Shown here one piece after another: positions 5,254 to 5,673 of a stretch of DNA of 5,673 bases. The position numbers and the translations under genes were made by a program. Source of the DNA: Peptococcaceae bacterium (GTDB lineage Bacteria; Bacillota; Peptococcia; Peptococcales; Peptococcaceae); assembly GCA_017622155.1 (NCBI GenBank), contig JAGARS010000082.1, positions 1-5,673 of the forward strand, written 5' to 3'. The notes below the pieces were generated by a model that was not told the DNA's origin, made no database searches, and worked only from the letters and a program-made list of their open reading frames with translations. Every line of letters begins with the position of its first letter. The first letter of the stretch is position 1.

Positions 5254-5673
5254 TTATGTTTCTATCTCGGCATCTGCTTCTTTCATTGAGGTGCCGGATA
5301 CCTTCTTCTCAAACATATTCATCAGAATCGGAGAGAAAATACCTACCACGCACAATGCAATCAGCACCCAGCATACAGGAGAACCAAACAGTACGCCGAT
5401 GTCGCCCTGAGAAGCACGCAGTGCATTGCGCAGCCCTTTTTCACCGATTGGCCCTAAAATCAGCGCCAGTACAACTGCTGCGGTGTTCAGGTCAAACTTA
5501 CGCATAGCATAGCCTAATAAACCAAAAATAAACATTACGATAACATCGTTAAAGTTTCTATGGATTGCAAAAGAACCAACCACACACAGTACAGTTACGC
5601 AAGGAATCAGAATTGCATCGGACAAACGGGAAATCTGTGCGAACGCACGGCATCCCAGCATACCAATTGCCAG
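5254..5673 (-). CDS. tctA: Tripartite tricarboxylate transporter permease TctA, C-terminal part (5' end outside window)
   Basis: The large integral membrane subunit of a tripartite tricarboxylate transporter, which works with a small TctB protein and a TctC-type periplasmic binding protein to import citrate or similar carboxylates by ion symport. The reading frame is open to the right edge, so only the last 139 residues are present; full proteins are about 500 residues. The conserved C-terminal block is clear: FGLLGYAMRKF (50-60), LALILGPIGEKGLRNALRASQGD (69-91), then a last hydrophobic helix (100-118) and a charged 21-residue tail. Hydrophobic segments near 20-37, 43-58 and 62-75 fit its membrane topology. 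Substrate cannot be told from this part; TctA homologues handle citrate, tartrate, aromatic acids and others. A strong terminator follows the stop codon, so tctA is the last gene of its operon. Confidence 0.92.
   Translation of the reverse strand: MAIGMLGCRAFAQISRLSDAILIPCVTVLCVVGSFAIHRNFNDVIVMFIFGLLGYAMRKFDLNTAAVVLALILGPIGEKGLRNALRASQGDIGVLFGSPVCWVLIALCVVGIFSPILMNMFEKKVSGTSMKEADAEIET

Overview
The window looks like a piece of a low-to-mid GC Bacillota chromosome. An anaerobe of the Negativicutes (Veillonella/Megasphaera/Acidaminococcus-like) fits best, but that is inference from gene content, AGGAG-type ribosome binding sites, clear sigma-70/sigma-A style promoters and a clostridial-style aconitase; no marker gene proves it. 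There are five protein genes, no RNA gene, no CRISPR array and no recognisable transposon. Four genes lie on the minus strand and one on the plus strand. No gene-free stretch exceeds 300 bases.

Region by region (plus coordinates): 1-569 is the 3' part of a plus-strand gene for a protein with eight cysteine-pair (DnaJ-type CxxCxGxG) motifs followed by a hydrophobic membrane segment and a charged tail. It converges on the minus-strand block at 586-621, a strong hairpin that can terminate both strands. 624-1619 (minus) encodes an NAD-type isocitrate dehydrogenase and 1726-3648 (minus) an aconitase; together they convert citrate to 2-oxoglutarate, and they probably form one transcript. The 106 bp between them hold a perfect 9-bp palindrome with a GAGA loop that looks like a dispersed repeat. 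3649-3899 is an elaborate aconitase leader: a dyad, a good promoter, a long hairpin, and a 27-codon small ORF whose stop codon overlaps the presumed aconitase ribosome binding site. 3900-5066 (minus) encodes a TraB/PrgY-family membrane protein with its own promoter. 5197-5231 is a terminator for the last gene, 5254-5673 (minus), the C-terminal end of a TctA-type tricarboxylate transporter permease that runs off the window.

How they fit together: TctA-family permeases import tricarboxylates with a TctB small membrane protein and a TctC periplasmic binding protein. Aconitase and NAD-isocitrate dehydrogenase then form the oxidative half-branch of the citrate cycle, supplying 2-oxoglutarate for glutamate synthesis or fermentation of citrate or aconitate. 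The functional link between transporter and enzymes is inferred from neighbourhood only, because the TraB gene and a terminator separate them. No clearly new multi-gene system is visible. The points most worth a second look are the aconitase leader with its uORF, the palindrome between the two enzyme genes, and the membrane-anchored multi-zinc-motif protein.
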